A DNA stretch of 12,876 nt from an uncultured Clostridia bacterium (GCA_937876205.1 CALEII010000021.1:1-12876), one strand, 5' to 3'; counted from the first letter of the stretch, positions 1-7,617 are shown. Program-made: numbers and translations. Notes: a model not told the origin generated them from the letters alone.

Positions 1-326
<326 letters not shown>

Positions 327-387
327 TCTTCATTTGGTTCTGATACCACTTCTCCTTTGTTCAGTTTTGAGGGTGCATCCCTTATGT

Positions 388-420
388 AAACCGTAGATTT
401 AATCTACGGTTTTTATTTTT
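388..420 (+). terminator. Rho-independent terminator of the rRNA operon
   Basis: The stem AAACCGTAGA (388-397) pairs with TCTACGGTTT (403-412) around a five-base loop, and a T-rich run (TTTTATTTTT) follows. It lies ~60 bases after the 23S end, so it closes the rRNA transcript with no 5S gene in between. Confidence 0.9.
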
Positions 421-432
421 TATAAAAAACTA

Positions 433-463
433 TTGACTCTCAACTTAACTAAAGGTTTATACT
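433..463 (+). promoter_or_regulatory. Sigma-70 promoter with 19-bp spacer, likely MerR-autoregulated
   Basis: The -35 is TTGACT (433-438) and the -10 is TATACT (458-463), separated by 19 bp instead of the usual 17. An over-long 19-20 bp spacer is the hallmark of promoters activated by MerR-family proteins, and the gene downstream encodes one. The spacer holds a partly symmetric element (AACTTAACTAAAGGTT, 442-457), a plausible operator. Autoregulation is inferred. Confidence 0.7.
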
Positions 464-471
464 ATTTTCTG

Positions 472-483
472 TAAGGTACCTTA
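472..483. promoter_or_regulatory. 12-bp perfect palindrome between promoter and start codon
   Basis: TAAGGTACCTTA is perfectly self-complementary. It lies 9 bases downstream of the -10, in or just after the transcription start region. Its AAGGT half-site also occurs, as AAAGGTT, in the promoter spacer, so it may be a second binding site for the MerR protein encoded next. The function is inferred. Confidence 0.4.
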
Positions 484-503
484 ACTAATTCGGAGGTGTT
501 AAA

Positions 504-1745
504 ATGAAGATAGGCGAATTTGCAGAATATTGCGGAACAAGAATTTCGGTTCTGCGTCACTATGATAAAGAGAACTTACTTATCCCTGAACGCATTGATA
601 TGTTTACAGGTTACAGATATTATTCTCCTTTACAGAAGACAATTTTTGACCGTATTACTGCACTTAAAAATGCAGGCTTCACTTTACACGAAATCAAACG
701 TATTATTTCTTTTTCTGTGAGTGAAGAAGAAATAACTGAAATGTTTGCAAGAAAAGCTGACGAGCTGAGTACTGCAATGAAATTTCTTAAGGAGGCTGAA
801 TGTATTATGTCAGAGTTAAAAGTTGTTTTTGAAAATGAAAAAGCAAAAATCAGGGTGAAACAGGGTGATGATAAAGATTCTCTTTGTCTGCAGCTTGATG
901 CTTACATCAGAAATGCTGATTGTCAGCGTATTTCTCAGTTCTCTGTAAATGAAAACGAAATATCCTGTTCTGTTGTGAAGCTGTGTGATGAAACAGATTT
1001 TGAAGACCCGATTCTGCCCTTTATTGACGATAATCAGGTTGTCGGTAAGTGGGAAGTTGTCGGAAATTATGCAGTCCGTGAAGATTTTGAGGATGATAAA
1101 TTCAGGACAATGTCTTTTTATGGTGAGGATGTGAAGTATATTTATTTTTTACCGAATGGTCAGAAATATTGGTGCTTCTGCTGGACAAAGGGATATTTTA
1201 TTGTTGACGGTTACAGAATTAATCCTATTTGCAATCCATATGAAATTGTGAAAAAGGGTGATGAGACCTATATGCTTATCACTTTGCGTGAGTTTGAAGC
1301 ATCAAGGGGCGGTCAACCCACAATTCTTGCACTCAGACAGGTTGATAATCGGGAATATACTCCCGAAATGATTGCAAAAAAGGACGATATTAACAAACCC
1401 TTTGTCAATGATGAAAAAATTATCGGCAAATGGCGTGCACATTCATTCCTTGGCAATAAATCGGAGTTTCCTCAGCCCGAAGAAAATATTGATGACTTAT
1501 ATTTTAAAGAAATTGAGTTTTTTCCTGACGGAAAATGCAGATGTGTGTATGAAGATGATGTTTTTGAGGATGATGACAAGATTTCCTGGACCAAAAATTA
1601 TCTTCTTCGAAAATGGAATTGGTCTGCCTGTGAATACGAAATCAGGTCACATAATAATGTTGAATATATGATTATTGAGTGGAAAAGCGGCGATTACCGT
1701 TTCGGTGGCTTTGATACGAATTATTATGTATTCATAAAGGCATAG
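504..1745 (+). CDS. MerR-family transcriptional regulator with two tandem BlaR1-like C-terminal domains
   Basis: 413-residue cytoplasmic transcription factor. Residues 1-70 are a MerR winged helix-turn-helix (MKIGEFAEYCGTRISVLRHYD, then GYRYY at 36-40). A dimerisation helix follows to ~110. The rest is two copies of one module. Copy 1 spans ~174-280 (VVGKWEVV, YFLPNGQ, CWTKGY, DETYMLI). Copy 2 spans ~301-413 (IIGKWRAH, EFFPDGKC, SWTKNY, VEYMIIEWKSGDY, YYVFIKA). The same motif series (GKW, FxxxG, WTKG, YMxxEWKSGDY, YYV) is familiar from C-termini of clostridial BlaR1/M56-type sensor proteins, where it looks like a small-ligand or lipocalin-like beta fold; that comparison is from memory. GGAGGTG seven bases upstream sets the start. 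It probably activates its own promoter through the 19-bp spacer. The inducer and other targets are unknown. Typical MerR proteins are 120-300 residues, so this one is long. Confidence 0.88.
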   Translation: MKIGEFAEYCGTRISVLRHYDKENLLIPERIDMFTGYRYYSPLQKTIFDRITALKNAGFTLHEIKRIISFSVSEEEITEMFARKADELSTAMKFLKEAECIMSELKVVFENEKAKIRVKQGDDKDSLCLQLDAYIRNADCQRISQFSVNENEISCSVVKLCDETDFEDPILPFIDDNQVVGKWEVVGNYAVREDFEDDKFRTMSFYGEDVKYIYFLPNGQKYWCFCWTKGYFIVDGYRINPICNPYEIVKKGDETYMLITLREFEASRGGQPTILALRQVDNREYTPEMIAKKDDINKPFVNDEKIIGKWRAHSFLGNKSEFPQPEENIDDLYFKEIEFFPDGKCRCVYEDDVFEDDDKISWTKNYLLRKWNWSACEYEIRSHNNVEYMIIEWKSGDYRFGGFDTNYYVFIKA

Positions 1746-1798
1746 TTTTCAAATTTTATTAACCGTTTAAGGGTTTTTTTCACTATATAATTGAAAAC
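1745..1798. repeat. 8-bp inverted repeat flanking the promoter region of the sigma-factor gene
   Basis: GTTTTCAA (1745-1752) is repeated inverted as TTGAAAAC (1791-1798). The right arm directly overlaps the end of a perfect -10-like TATAAT at 1786-1791. It could be an operator or chance in AT-rich DNA. A weak 4-bp stem AACC/GGTT with a T-run (1761-1780) lies inside and may act as a poor terminator for the upstream gene. No good -35 is seen 16-18 bp before the TATAAT. Confidence 0.35.
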
Positions 1799-1828
1799 AC
1801 CGGTGAGTTCAGAAAAGGAGGTAGAATA

Positions 1829-3340
1829 TTGGATAGAAATGAAGTTGATCTGAAGATATGTGATATGGCAAAGTCAATTCTGTCGTATTGTGTCAGCAGA
1901 ACACCAAACAGATTTGATGCTGAAGATCTTGCTCAGGATATTATTCTTGAAATGTATAAGTCTTCAGCAAACATCCGTAATGAAGCTGCATTCTACGGTT
2001 TTATGTGGGCTGTTGCAGGAAATGTGTATAAGCAGTGGTGCAGAAAAAAGAATAGATGTGAATTTTATTTTGTTGCTGATGAGTGTGATGCACAATTTTT
2101 TGGGGATGATGAACAACTTGACCTGCTTCGCAGAGAATTGTCATTATTATCTGAAAAATACAGAAAAGCAGTTGTTTTGTATTATATTGATAATAAATCA
2201 TGTTCTCAGATTTCCGATATTCTGTCTGTAAGTGAAAGCATGGTTAAATATCTGCTTTTTAAATCAAGGCAAATTCTGAAAGAAGGTATTACAATGGAAA
2301 GAGCATACGGTGAACAGAGTTACAACCCGAAAGAATTGTCAATTCTTTATTGGGGAAACGGAAAAAAGACATATAACAGCACGTTTGAAAAACGAATTGC
2401 ACAGAATATTCTTTTTGCTTGCTATAATGATAAACTCACAGCTGAGGAAATCAGTCTCGAATTAGGTGTTGCATTGCCTTACATCGAGGATATTCTGAAA
2501 GAACTTACCGATTGTGAGATTCTCAGTCTTGAAGGCAGAAAGTATTACACTAATATTGTTATTTTTACAAGTGATTGTGCAATTGAAGTCGTAAATAAGA
2601 CTGCCCGTTACAGGGAAGAAATAATTGATGCATTGACTGCTGTTGCTGAAAATTCAGATAATCAGGCTTGGTTGAGCGTTTGTTGTGTGTTGTATAAAGC
2701 TATTTTTGAAAATCTGCAGTCAAAGGTAGAAATAAATATTCCTGAAAATAAATTCGGTGAAAGCTGTCTTGTCTGGGCTGTTGAAAAGAATTGTGAATCA
2801 ATGCGGAATAAAGGCTTTGAGTTCGGTGTTTCCAATACTGAAAACGAGAACGGTGACAGAGTACAGTTTTTTGATTTTACTGTTAACGGTGAAATGGTTC
2901 ATCATAGTTTTTATGAAACAAAGAGTCTGACGAGTGTCTTTGTTGATATAGCAAGGGGTAAAACTGATTTTACCAATGAGTTTGAAAAGGTTGTTGTTGC
3001 TGAGCTTGTGAAAAAGGGGTATGTGCTCAACAATGACGGAAACCTGACCGTTAATGTTCCTGTTTTTACAAAGACAGATTTTGAGAATTTTATGAAATCG
3101 CTCGAGAAAACGGCCAATATTGTTGAAGAAAATGCAATGAAAATCATGAATGATGCCGCAAAGATAATCAGAAGCTATATTCCTGTTCACCTTAAATCCT
3201 TTGCAAGTCAAATGGCATATTTCAGGATATTCGAGGATGCAGTTTCAATGACGGTCGGGAAGATGGTGGAGAATAAAGTATTATATCCTTATAATGGTGC
3301 AGGTGTTTTACCTACCACATATGTGTTACTGAATGAATAA
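1829..3340 (+). CDS. ECF-like RNA polymerase sigma factor with long C-terminal extension
   Basis: 503 residues. Residues ~13-75 are sigma-70 region 2 (FDAEDLAQDIILEMYKS at 29-45 binds core polymerase and the -10). Residues ~100-152 are region 4 with its helix-turn-helix (LSEKYRKAVVLYYIDNKS, then SQISDILSVSESMVKYLLFK). ECF factors usually stop near 160-200 residues; this one continues for ~350. The extension begins with a likely winged helix (~186-243: TAEEISLELGVALPYIEDIL, then KELTDCEIL). An uncharacterised middle part and a charged helical C-terminus (~415-485) follow. There are no membrane segments and no anti-sigma gene next door, so the tail may do the regulating (inference). The start is TTG, chosen because a perfect AAAGGAGGT (1814-1822) lies six bases before it. 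The gene is AT-rich, and a terminator follows at once. Confidence 0.85.
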   Translation: MDRNEVDLKICDMAKSILSYCVSRTPNRFDAEDLAQDIILEMYKSSANIRNEAAFYGFMWAVAGNVYKQWCRKKNRCEFYFVADECDAQFFGDDEQLDLLRRELSLLSEKYRKAVVLYYIDNKSCSQISDILSVSESMVKYLLFKSRQILKEGITMERAYGEQSYNPKELSILYWGNGKKTYNSTFEKRIAQNILFACYNDKLTAEEISLELGVALPYIEDILKELTDCEILSLEGRKYYTNIVIFTSDCAIEVVNKTARYREEIIDALTAVAENSDNQAWLSVCCVLYKAIFENLQSKVEINIPENKFGESCLVWAVEKNCESMRNKGFEFGVSNTENENGDRVQFFDFTVNGEMVHHSFYETKSLTSVFVDIARGKTDFTNEFEKVVVAELVKKGYVLNNDGNLTVNVPVFTKTDFENFMKSLEKTANIVEENAMKIMNDAAKIIRSYIPVHLKSFASQMAYFRIFEDAVSMTVGKMVENKVLYPYNGAGVLPTTYVLLNE

Positions 3341-3349
3341 TCAAACGGA

Positions 3350-3375
3350 AAGACAGCACTTTGGTGCTGTTTTTC
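3350..3375 (+). terminator. Rho-independent terminator after the sigma-factor gene
   Basis: The stem ACAGCAC (3353-3359) pairs with GTGCTGT (3364-3370) around TTTG, with flanking A/T pairs and a T-run after. It lies ten bases past the stop codon of the sigma-like gene. Confidence 0.88.
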
Positions 3376-3388
3376 TATTATAAAGTTA

Positions 3389-3417
3389 TTGTTTTTGTCG
3401 GGATGTAATGTTATAAT
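3389..3417 (+). promoter_or_regulatory. Sigma-A promoter with extended -10
   Basis: TTGTTT (3389-3394), a 17-bp spacer, and TATAAT (3412-3417) preceded by TGT, giving the extended motif TGnTATAAT. It lies 29 bases before the ATG at 3447 and probably drives the three-gene operon to 5032. Confidence 0.75.
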
Positions 3418-3446
3418 TATTTCAGAATTGATTCAGTGGTGAGTTT

Positions 3447-4031
3447 ATGTATTATCATGCATCGCAGACAGGTGATATTGAAGTTCTGGAACCGAGAATA
3501 TCAAATCACAATATTCCGTTTATCTATTTTTCGGAAAAAAGAGAAAATGTGCTTGTATATCTGAGCAATGCCATAGAAAAATACTGCAAAGAATCGGGAT
3601 TTTTACACAACGGAAAGTGGCATAAATGGGCAAGTTACGGCTTTGATTCTGACGGTGTTCTTGTTTTGGATGAATATTACCCCAATGCAACAGAGGATAC
3701 ATATAAAGGTGTATCGGGTTATATTTATTCGGCTGAAAATGTCTGTGTGAATGAAGATAGTATCAATATAAACAATGCTGTTACGTCATCATTGCCGGTT
3801 CCCGTGAGCGGTATTGAGTTTATTGAAGATGCGTATACCGAATTACTCAATGCTGAAAAAGCAGGACTTATAAAAATACGCAGATATGAAGAAATAAGCG
3901 ACAAAATGCTCGGATGGATTGAAAAAACAATCAGAGACGAATATTCAGAAGCCGAAAATGAACCTGATTACAGACATTTTTTAAAGGCTAAATTCAGTTT
4001 TTTGAATGATAATATATTTAACGGAGAATAA
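3447..4031 (+). CDS. Conserved protein of unknown function, possibly ADP-ribosyltransferase-like
   Basis: 194 residues, soluble, no signal peptide. It starts MYYHASQTGDIEVLEPR, then IPFIYFSEKRENVLVYLSNA (23-42) and KWASYGFDSDGVLVLDEYYP (~58-77). I recognise this as a conserved clostridial unknown. The opening YHAS, followed by LEPR and a Y-F-S strand, recalls the H...Y part of small ADP-ribosyltransferase/KptA-like folds. I do not see a convincing catalytic glutamate, so this is only a suggestion. The C-terminal half (DYRHFLKAKFSF, 174-185) is charged and helical. The start follows a short GGTGAG site (3438-3443) and a good extended -10 promoter. It is first in a tight operon: the dCMP-deaminase gene starts 2 bases after its stop. 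Confidence 0.75.
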   Translation: MYYHASQTGDIEVLEPRISNHNIPFIYFSEKRENVLVYLSNAIEKYCKESGFLHNGKWHKWASYGFDSDGVLVLDEYYPNATEDTYKGVSGYIYSAENVCVNEDSININNAVTSSLPVPVSGIEFIEDAYTELLNAEKAGLIKIRRYEEISDKMLGWIEKTIRDEYSEAENEPDYRHFLKAKFSFLNDNIFNGE

Positions 4032-4033
4032 TT

Positions 4034-4513
4034 ATGGTTAAGCCTGACGGAAAGAACAGAATTTCAAAAATTGATACATATTTGAATGTTGCTGAGACTT
4101 TTGCATACAGAAGCACCTGTCTTAAAAGAAAATACGGTGCTGTTATTGTCAGGGATGATACTGTTATATCCACGGGCTACAACGGTTCACCACGAGGCTT
4201 TGAGAATTGCTGCGATGTGGGTGAATGTGAGAGAATTCGTCAGAATTTGCATCAGGGAGAGGGATACGGTATGTGCAAGGCTGTTCACGCTGAGCAGAAT
4301 GCGCTTCTCAATTGCTCCCGTGAGCTGACAATGGGTGCTGATATTTACCTTGCAGGTGTCAGCAATGACAACTCGGTCTACCGTGCAAAGCCCTGTCCCG
4401 TGTGTGCAAGACTTATCATTCAGTCTGGTATAAAAAATGTATATGTCCGTGTGGGTGAAAATGCTGATGAATATGAAGTCATCCCTGCCACTGACCTTAT
4501 ATGGCATTTATAG
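4034..4513 (+). CDS. dCMP/cytidine deaminase family protein (ComEB-like)
   Basis: 159-residue zinc-dependent deaminase. The catalytic pair is H85-A-E87 (VHAEQNAL), with zinc ligands in P120-C-P-V-C124; H85, C121 and C124 bind zinc and E87 shuttles the proton. The N-terminal YGAVIVRDDTVISTGYNGSP (34-53) and the following ECER region match deoxycytidylate deaminases, which turn dCMP into dUMP for dTMP synthesis. Length matches ComEB-type dCMP deaminases. Substrate cannot be read from sequence; free cytidine, deoxycytidine or a modified base is possible. Its ribosome site (GGAG, 4022-4025) lies inside the end of the preceding gene, so the two are translationally linked. Its pairing with a possible ART-like protein is unusual for a housekeeping enzyme. 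Confidence 0.9.
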   Translation: MVKPDGKNRISKIDTYLNVAETFAYRSTCLKRKYGAVIVRDDTVISTGYNGSPRGFENCCDVGECERIRQNLHQGEGYGMCKAVHAEQNALLNCSRELTMGADIYLAGVSNDNSVYRAKPCPVCARLIIQSGIKNVYVRVGENADEYEVIPATDLIWHL

Positions 4514-4543
4514 GAATATTTATGTATGGAGGATTTTGGTTTT

Positions 4544-5032
4544 ATGAAAATAAGAAGCTTTAAGAAAATCAACATTTTTTTGTCAGTTATCCTTGCAATT
4601 CTTCTTGTTGCAGTTATTTATGTTTTTGCTTTCCGTGGCAGTATTCCGTCATACAGTCGGGATAAATTGGGAATTTATATGCCTTCTTTTTCTGCAGACT
4701 ATTCTGATGTGTACAACGGATTTACAGACAGTCACGGATTTTACGTTTTTGATCTGAATAAATCAGAAATAAAAAAAGTTAAGGCAGACATTGAAAATAA
4801 TTCTGCATGGCTTAAGTTTACGGGCGATAAAGATGAGTTTACTGAGATTTTTACATCCTTTGAAGAAGAAATGAGCGGTGTTGATGTGAATAACTGCTAT
4901 GTGGCTTTGTATCTTTTCAGCTCTGAAGAATTTGTAAAACCAAAAGATGTACCTGACAGAGCTGTTAATATAGGATGTTCTGTTTTTGATGAAACAAACG
5001 GAAAATATTATTACTATGAAATTATATGGTAA
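4544..5032 (+). CDS. Small membrane-anchored protein of unknown function
   Basis: 162 residues from ATG 4544. An in-frame ATG at 4526 would add six residues (MEDFGF). I prefer 4544 because GGAGG (4528-4532) lies 11 bases upstream and the product then begins MKIRSFKK, a typical positive start before the hydrophobic stretch INIFLSVILAILLVAVIYVF (~9-28). The rest (~130 residues) would lie outside the membrane as a signal-anchored domain, rich in aromatic and acidic residues and ending in YYYYEIIW. I recognise no family. It is the third gene of the operon begun at 3447 and ends at a strong terminator. Confidence 0.7.
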   Translation: MKIRSFKKINIFLSVILAILLVAVIYVFAFRGSIPSYSRDKLGIYMPSFSADYSDVYNGFTDSHGFYVFDLNKSEIKKVKADIENNSAWLKFTGDKDEFTEIFTSFEEEMSGVDVNNCYVALYLFSSEEFVKPKDVPDRAVNIGCSVFDETNGKYYYYEIIW

Positions 5033-5034
5033 GA

Positions 5035-5060
5035 AAAAGCGACGGGTGACCGTCGCTTTT
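5035..5060. terminator. Bidirectional Rho-independent terminator
   Basis: An 11-bp perfect stem: AAAAGCGACGG (5035-5045), loop GTGA, then CCGTCGCTTTT (5050-5060). It carries T-runs on both strands. It sits between convergent stop codons (5032 on +, 5065 on -), so it can end both transcripts. Confidence 0.92.
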
Positions 5061-5064
5061 AGTT

Positions 5065-5955
5065 TTAGTTATTGATTTTATCGTTGAATTTTATTTTATG
5101 CCAGTTCGGAGATATTCCTAGTGAGGCTGCATATTCTTCAATGGATGCCTCGTCATCAAACAGAATGTATTTATCCGTTTTTGTGTCGATAAAGATATAT
5201 TTTTCAGCGTGTACTTCGTCACGGAATGGGATGAAGCTTGTGTTTATTCTTTTCCGTATTACAACAGATTCATCAACGGGAATTACGGGGTTCGGCTCTT
5301 CTTCGTATCGGCTTATATCAAAATGCTGGAATTTGAAAAACAGATAGTCGGGTGTGTAAAAATATTTGTCAATCTGTCCGCTGAAAAGCTCTTCACCGTT
5401 GTGTCTGATATGTGAGGCTTCCATAGAATCGGTAGTAAGTGTCCATCCGTTATTTTCAAAAAACGTCTGTTCAAGATGCAGACCGTAATACCACTTGCCG
5501 AGGCGGATGTCGTTTTCGCTGCAGAAATCATAGAGCTCTTTCATTGATGCAAAGGTCTGAATAGTATCGGTTTTGTCTGAAAACAGACGGTATTCATTTA
5601 TATCATCGTCAGCAACGTGATAAGCAATGAAGCCGTTTCTGTCAAAGGTAAATTTATTTATCCTTCCGCGGTCATAATGGTCTTCATTACCGGGCTGAAT
5701 TCTTTTGATTGAACTGATTGCTTCTCCTTCAAATGAAACCGAAATATGATCAAAAAGCACGTGATCATAAATAGGACCGTTTTTGTTGTAAATTACAGTA
5801 CCGTCATCGTAGTATACAGTGCTTGTGTTGTTATCTTCAATGGCAAGCCCCAGAAAAGCAACTGAAATTGCAAGCGGAGGAAGCAGGAAGATGACGCAGA
5901 ATATAACTGCAATTGCTGTAAGTAATATATTTGCTATGCGGTTTTTCTGTTTCAT
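5065..5955 (-). CDS. Membrane-anchored protein of unknown function
   Basis: 296 residues. A positive N-terminus (MKQKNR) leads into one hydrophobic segment, ~residues 8-38 (ILLTAIAVIFCVIFLLPPLA and on), which is a signal anchor or uncleaved signal peptide. The remaining ~255 residues are probably extracytoplasmic, rich in aromatic and acidic residues, with only one cysteine (C144) outside the anchor. No family recognised. Start ATG at 5953-5955 has a G-rich site AAAGGGG upstream and an extended -10 (TGTTATAAT) beyond it. It converges on the 3447-5032 operon, whose last gene is also a single-anchor protein, but I see no clear sequence similarity between them. Confidence 0.75.
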   Translation of the reverse strand: MKQKNRIANILLTAIAVIFCVIFLLPPLAISVAFLGLAIEDNNTSTVYYDDGTVIYNKNGPIYDHVLFDHISVSFEGEAISSIKRIQPGNEDHYDRGRINKFTFDRNGFIAYHVADDDINEYRLFSDKTDTIQTFASMKELYDFCSENDIRLGKWYYGLHLEQTFFENNGWTLTTDSMEASHIRHNGEELFSGQIDKYFYTPDYLFFKFQHFDISRYEEEPNPVIPVDESVVIRKRINTSFIPFRDEVHAEKYIFIDTKTDKYILFDDEASIEEYAASLGISPNWHKIKFNDKINN

Positions 5956-6005
5956 AAAATTACCCCTTTTTTTGATGATAACACTTCATAAAAAATAATT
6001 CAAGA

Positions 6006-6014
6006 ATTATAACA
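6006..6014 (-). promoter_or_regulatory. Extended -10 promoter element for the gene at 5065-5955
   Basis: On the minus strand the sequence reads TGTTATAAT, matching TGnTATAAT. No good -35 lies 17 bp upstream, but an extended -10 can work without one. It is ~50 bases before the start codon at 5955. Confidence 0.55.
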
Positions 6015-6057
6015 AAACTGTAAACAATAATTTGTCGGGCTGATTTATTGATATCGT

Positions 6058-6131
6058 GTAGGGACCGATGCCCACACCGGTCCGCCGGTACAGATGAAAC
6101 TTTACGGACCGATGTGGGCATCGGTCCCTAC
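6058..6131. repeat. 74-bp MITE/REP-like palindromic element
   Basis: The left arm begins GTAGGGACCGATGCCCACA (6058-6076) and the right arm (6113-6131) is its exact inverse complement. Pairing goes on inward to 6084/6105 with one mismatch (6077 against 6112), giving a 27-bp stem and a 20-base loop (6085-6104). It is GC-rich inside AT-rich intergenic DNA. Ends of this type (GTAGGG...CCCTAC) are common in clostridial intergenic repeats, as I recall. No ORF or T-run, so it is not a plain terminator. Confidence 0.8.
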
Positions 6132-6172
6132 GATTGGTTTAATCAAACACCCCCCCACAAATTCTGATTTAC

Positions 6173-6197
6173 AAAAAAAAGAGCCGCATAGCGACTC
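6173..6197 (-). terminator. Rho-independent terminator of the radical SAM gene
   Basis: On the minus strand: GAGTCGC, loop TAT, GCGGCTC (one G-U pair), then eight T's (6173-6180). It starts seven bases after the stop codon at 6205-6207. Confidence 0.88.
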
Positions 6198-6204
6198 CGT
6201 CATT

Positions 6205-7617
6205 TTACTGTATCTTTGCTTTACCGCCGTCACGGTAATACTGTGTTCTTGTCTTGGGATGGGGATTGTTAGCCCACAATTCTTCTGCAACGGGTTTCCA
6301 TTCCAGAGCAAACTCATCACATTTTCTGCAAAGTGCATCAACATCCTCTTCAATGATAAGATCTGTTGATTTTGCACCTGTCTTTCTGATGATTTCACGA
6401 AGCTTTTCGGGGTTTTCAAGCATCGGACAGGGACGAAGATGGTTGTCATTGAAGGGTTGTCCCTTTCTGTACTCTGTGAAAAGGGGATTTTTAAGTCCCT
6501 CAAGAAGAGTGTGAGTGTGAATATTCGCATCAGAGTAGTGAATGAAAACACAGGGCTCCATATCACCTCGTGAATTGATGTGGAAATAGTTTCTGCCGGC
6601 TGCGATACATCCGCCGACAAATTCACCGTCATCCTGAAAGTCAAAAATAAACATAGCTTTGCCTGTTTTTCCGCTTCTGACTCTTCTGAGCCAGTGATAC
6701 ATATATTTTCTCTGAGCAGGAGAGGGAATAAGATTCTTGTCAGCATCGTGACCGACGGGCATATAGTTGAAATAGAATCCGAACTTGACACCCTTGCTGA
6801 CCATAAGGTCAAGGAATTCATCACTTGTTACATAGTCAACGTTGCTTCTTGTGTAACAAACCGAAATACCGAAAATGATTTTGTTCTGCTTAAGCAGATC
6901 CATTTTTTCAAGAGTTGTCTTGTAAGCACCGTCGCCTCTGCGCCAGTCGTTGCTTTCCTCAGTACCTTCAATGCTCAGCGCAAGTGAAAGATTGCCTACA
7001 CGCTTGAGGTCATCACAGAATTTCTGGTCAATAAGAGTTGCATTTGTGTAAGCAAGGAAAACGCAATCGGGATTATCTTCACAGATTTTGATTATATCAT
7101 TTTTTCTGATAAGAGGCTCGCCGCCTGTGTACATATAAATGTGGGTGCCGAGCTCTTTGCCCTGAGAAACAATGCTCTGCATATCTTCAATTGAAAGATT
7201 GAGCTTGTGCCCGTATTCGGCAGCCCAGCAGCCTTTGCAGTTGAGGTTGCATGCGCTTGTGGGGTCCATAAGAAGAAGCCAGGGAATGTTACAGCCGAGC
7301 TTTTCTCTGTTTTCACGGACCTGCCTTGTACCCTTGAGACCTGCCTCGTAGCCGAATGCGTAAATCATTTTTTTGATGATTTCGGGGTCAGTATCGGTTA
7401 TAATATTTTTTGCAAGTCTGACATAAGTGTTGTCGGGATTATTTGCACCGTTCTTTATTGCATCAAGTGATTTTTTAGGAAAAATACGGCTGAAAAGGCT
7501 TAATGCCTTGCCTGCCAGCTTAGGAAGATTCTTGTCCGGATCTTTTTTGATATATCTGATTGCTCTGTCGGTTGCAATGTTCAGTGCAACTCTGGCAAGT
7601 TTATCTTTTGCAGACAT
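6205..7617 (-). CDS. Radical SAM protein with C-terminal cysteine-rich (SPASM-like) region
   Basis: 470 residues. C123-x3-C127-x2-C130 (SACNLNCKGCW) binds the 4Fe-4S cluster that cleaves S-adenosylmethionine; GGEP is at 165-168. Extra cysteines C337, C356, C397, C430 and C433 suggest one or more auxiliary clusters as in SPASM/twitch enzymes. An N-terminal ~110 residues of amphipathic helices (KLARVALNIATDRAIRYIKK...) is unusual and may bind membrane or a partner. ATG 7617 is chosen over an upstream in-frame ATG (7647) because AAGGAGA lies just before it. Substrate is not identifiable. It is divergent from a VTT membrane protein and a phosphate transporter, and radical SAM enzymes of similar layout make bacterial membrane-spanning lipids, so a lipid substrate is a weak guess. 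Peptide modification is an alternative, but no precursor peptide gene is visible. Confidence 0.9.
   Translation of the reverse strand: MSAKDKLARVALNIATDRAIRYIKKDPDKNLPKLAGKALSLFSRIFPKKSLDAIKNGANNPDNTYVRLAKNIITDTDPEIIKKMIYAFGYEAGLKGTRQVRENREKLGCNIPWLLLMDPTSACNLNCKGCWAAEYGHKLNLSIEDMQSIVSQGKELGTHIYMYTGGEPLIRKNDIIKICEDNPDCVFLAYTNATLIDQKFCDDLKRVGNLSLALSIEGTEESNDWRRGDGAYKTTLEKMDLLKQNKIIFGISVCYTRSNVDYVTSDEFLDLMVSKGVKFGFYFNYMPVGHDADKNLIPSPAQRKYMYHWLRRVRSGKTGKAMFIFDFQDDGEFVGGCIAAGRNYFHINSRGDMEPCVFIHYSDANIHTHTLLEGLKNPLFTEYRKGQPFNDNHLRPCPMLENPEKLREIIRKTGAKSTDLIIEEDVDALCRKCDEFALEWKPVAEELWANNPHPKTRTQYYRDGGKAKIQ

Noticed and set aside
504..5955. A prophage or integrative element next to the rRNA operon
   Set aside because: The block is AT-rich and holds unknown proteins, but I see no integrase, transposase, phage structural gene or direct repeats marking att sites.
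6058..6131. A CRISPR repeat or bidirectional terminator
   Set aside because: Only one copy with no regularly spaced repeats, so not CRISPR; no T-run on either side next to the stem, and the real terminator of the adjacent gene is at 6173-6197.
6102..6824. A 240-codon minus-strand reading frame overlapping the radical SAM gene
   Set aside because: It is another frame of the same strand as the radical SAM coding sequence, shows no domain, and runs into the repeat element.
6205..7617. A RiPP-modifying radical SAM with a nearby precursor peptide
   Set aside because: I found no small ORF with a ribosome site and leader-like sequence within the flanking gaps.
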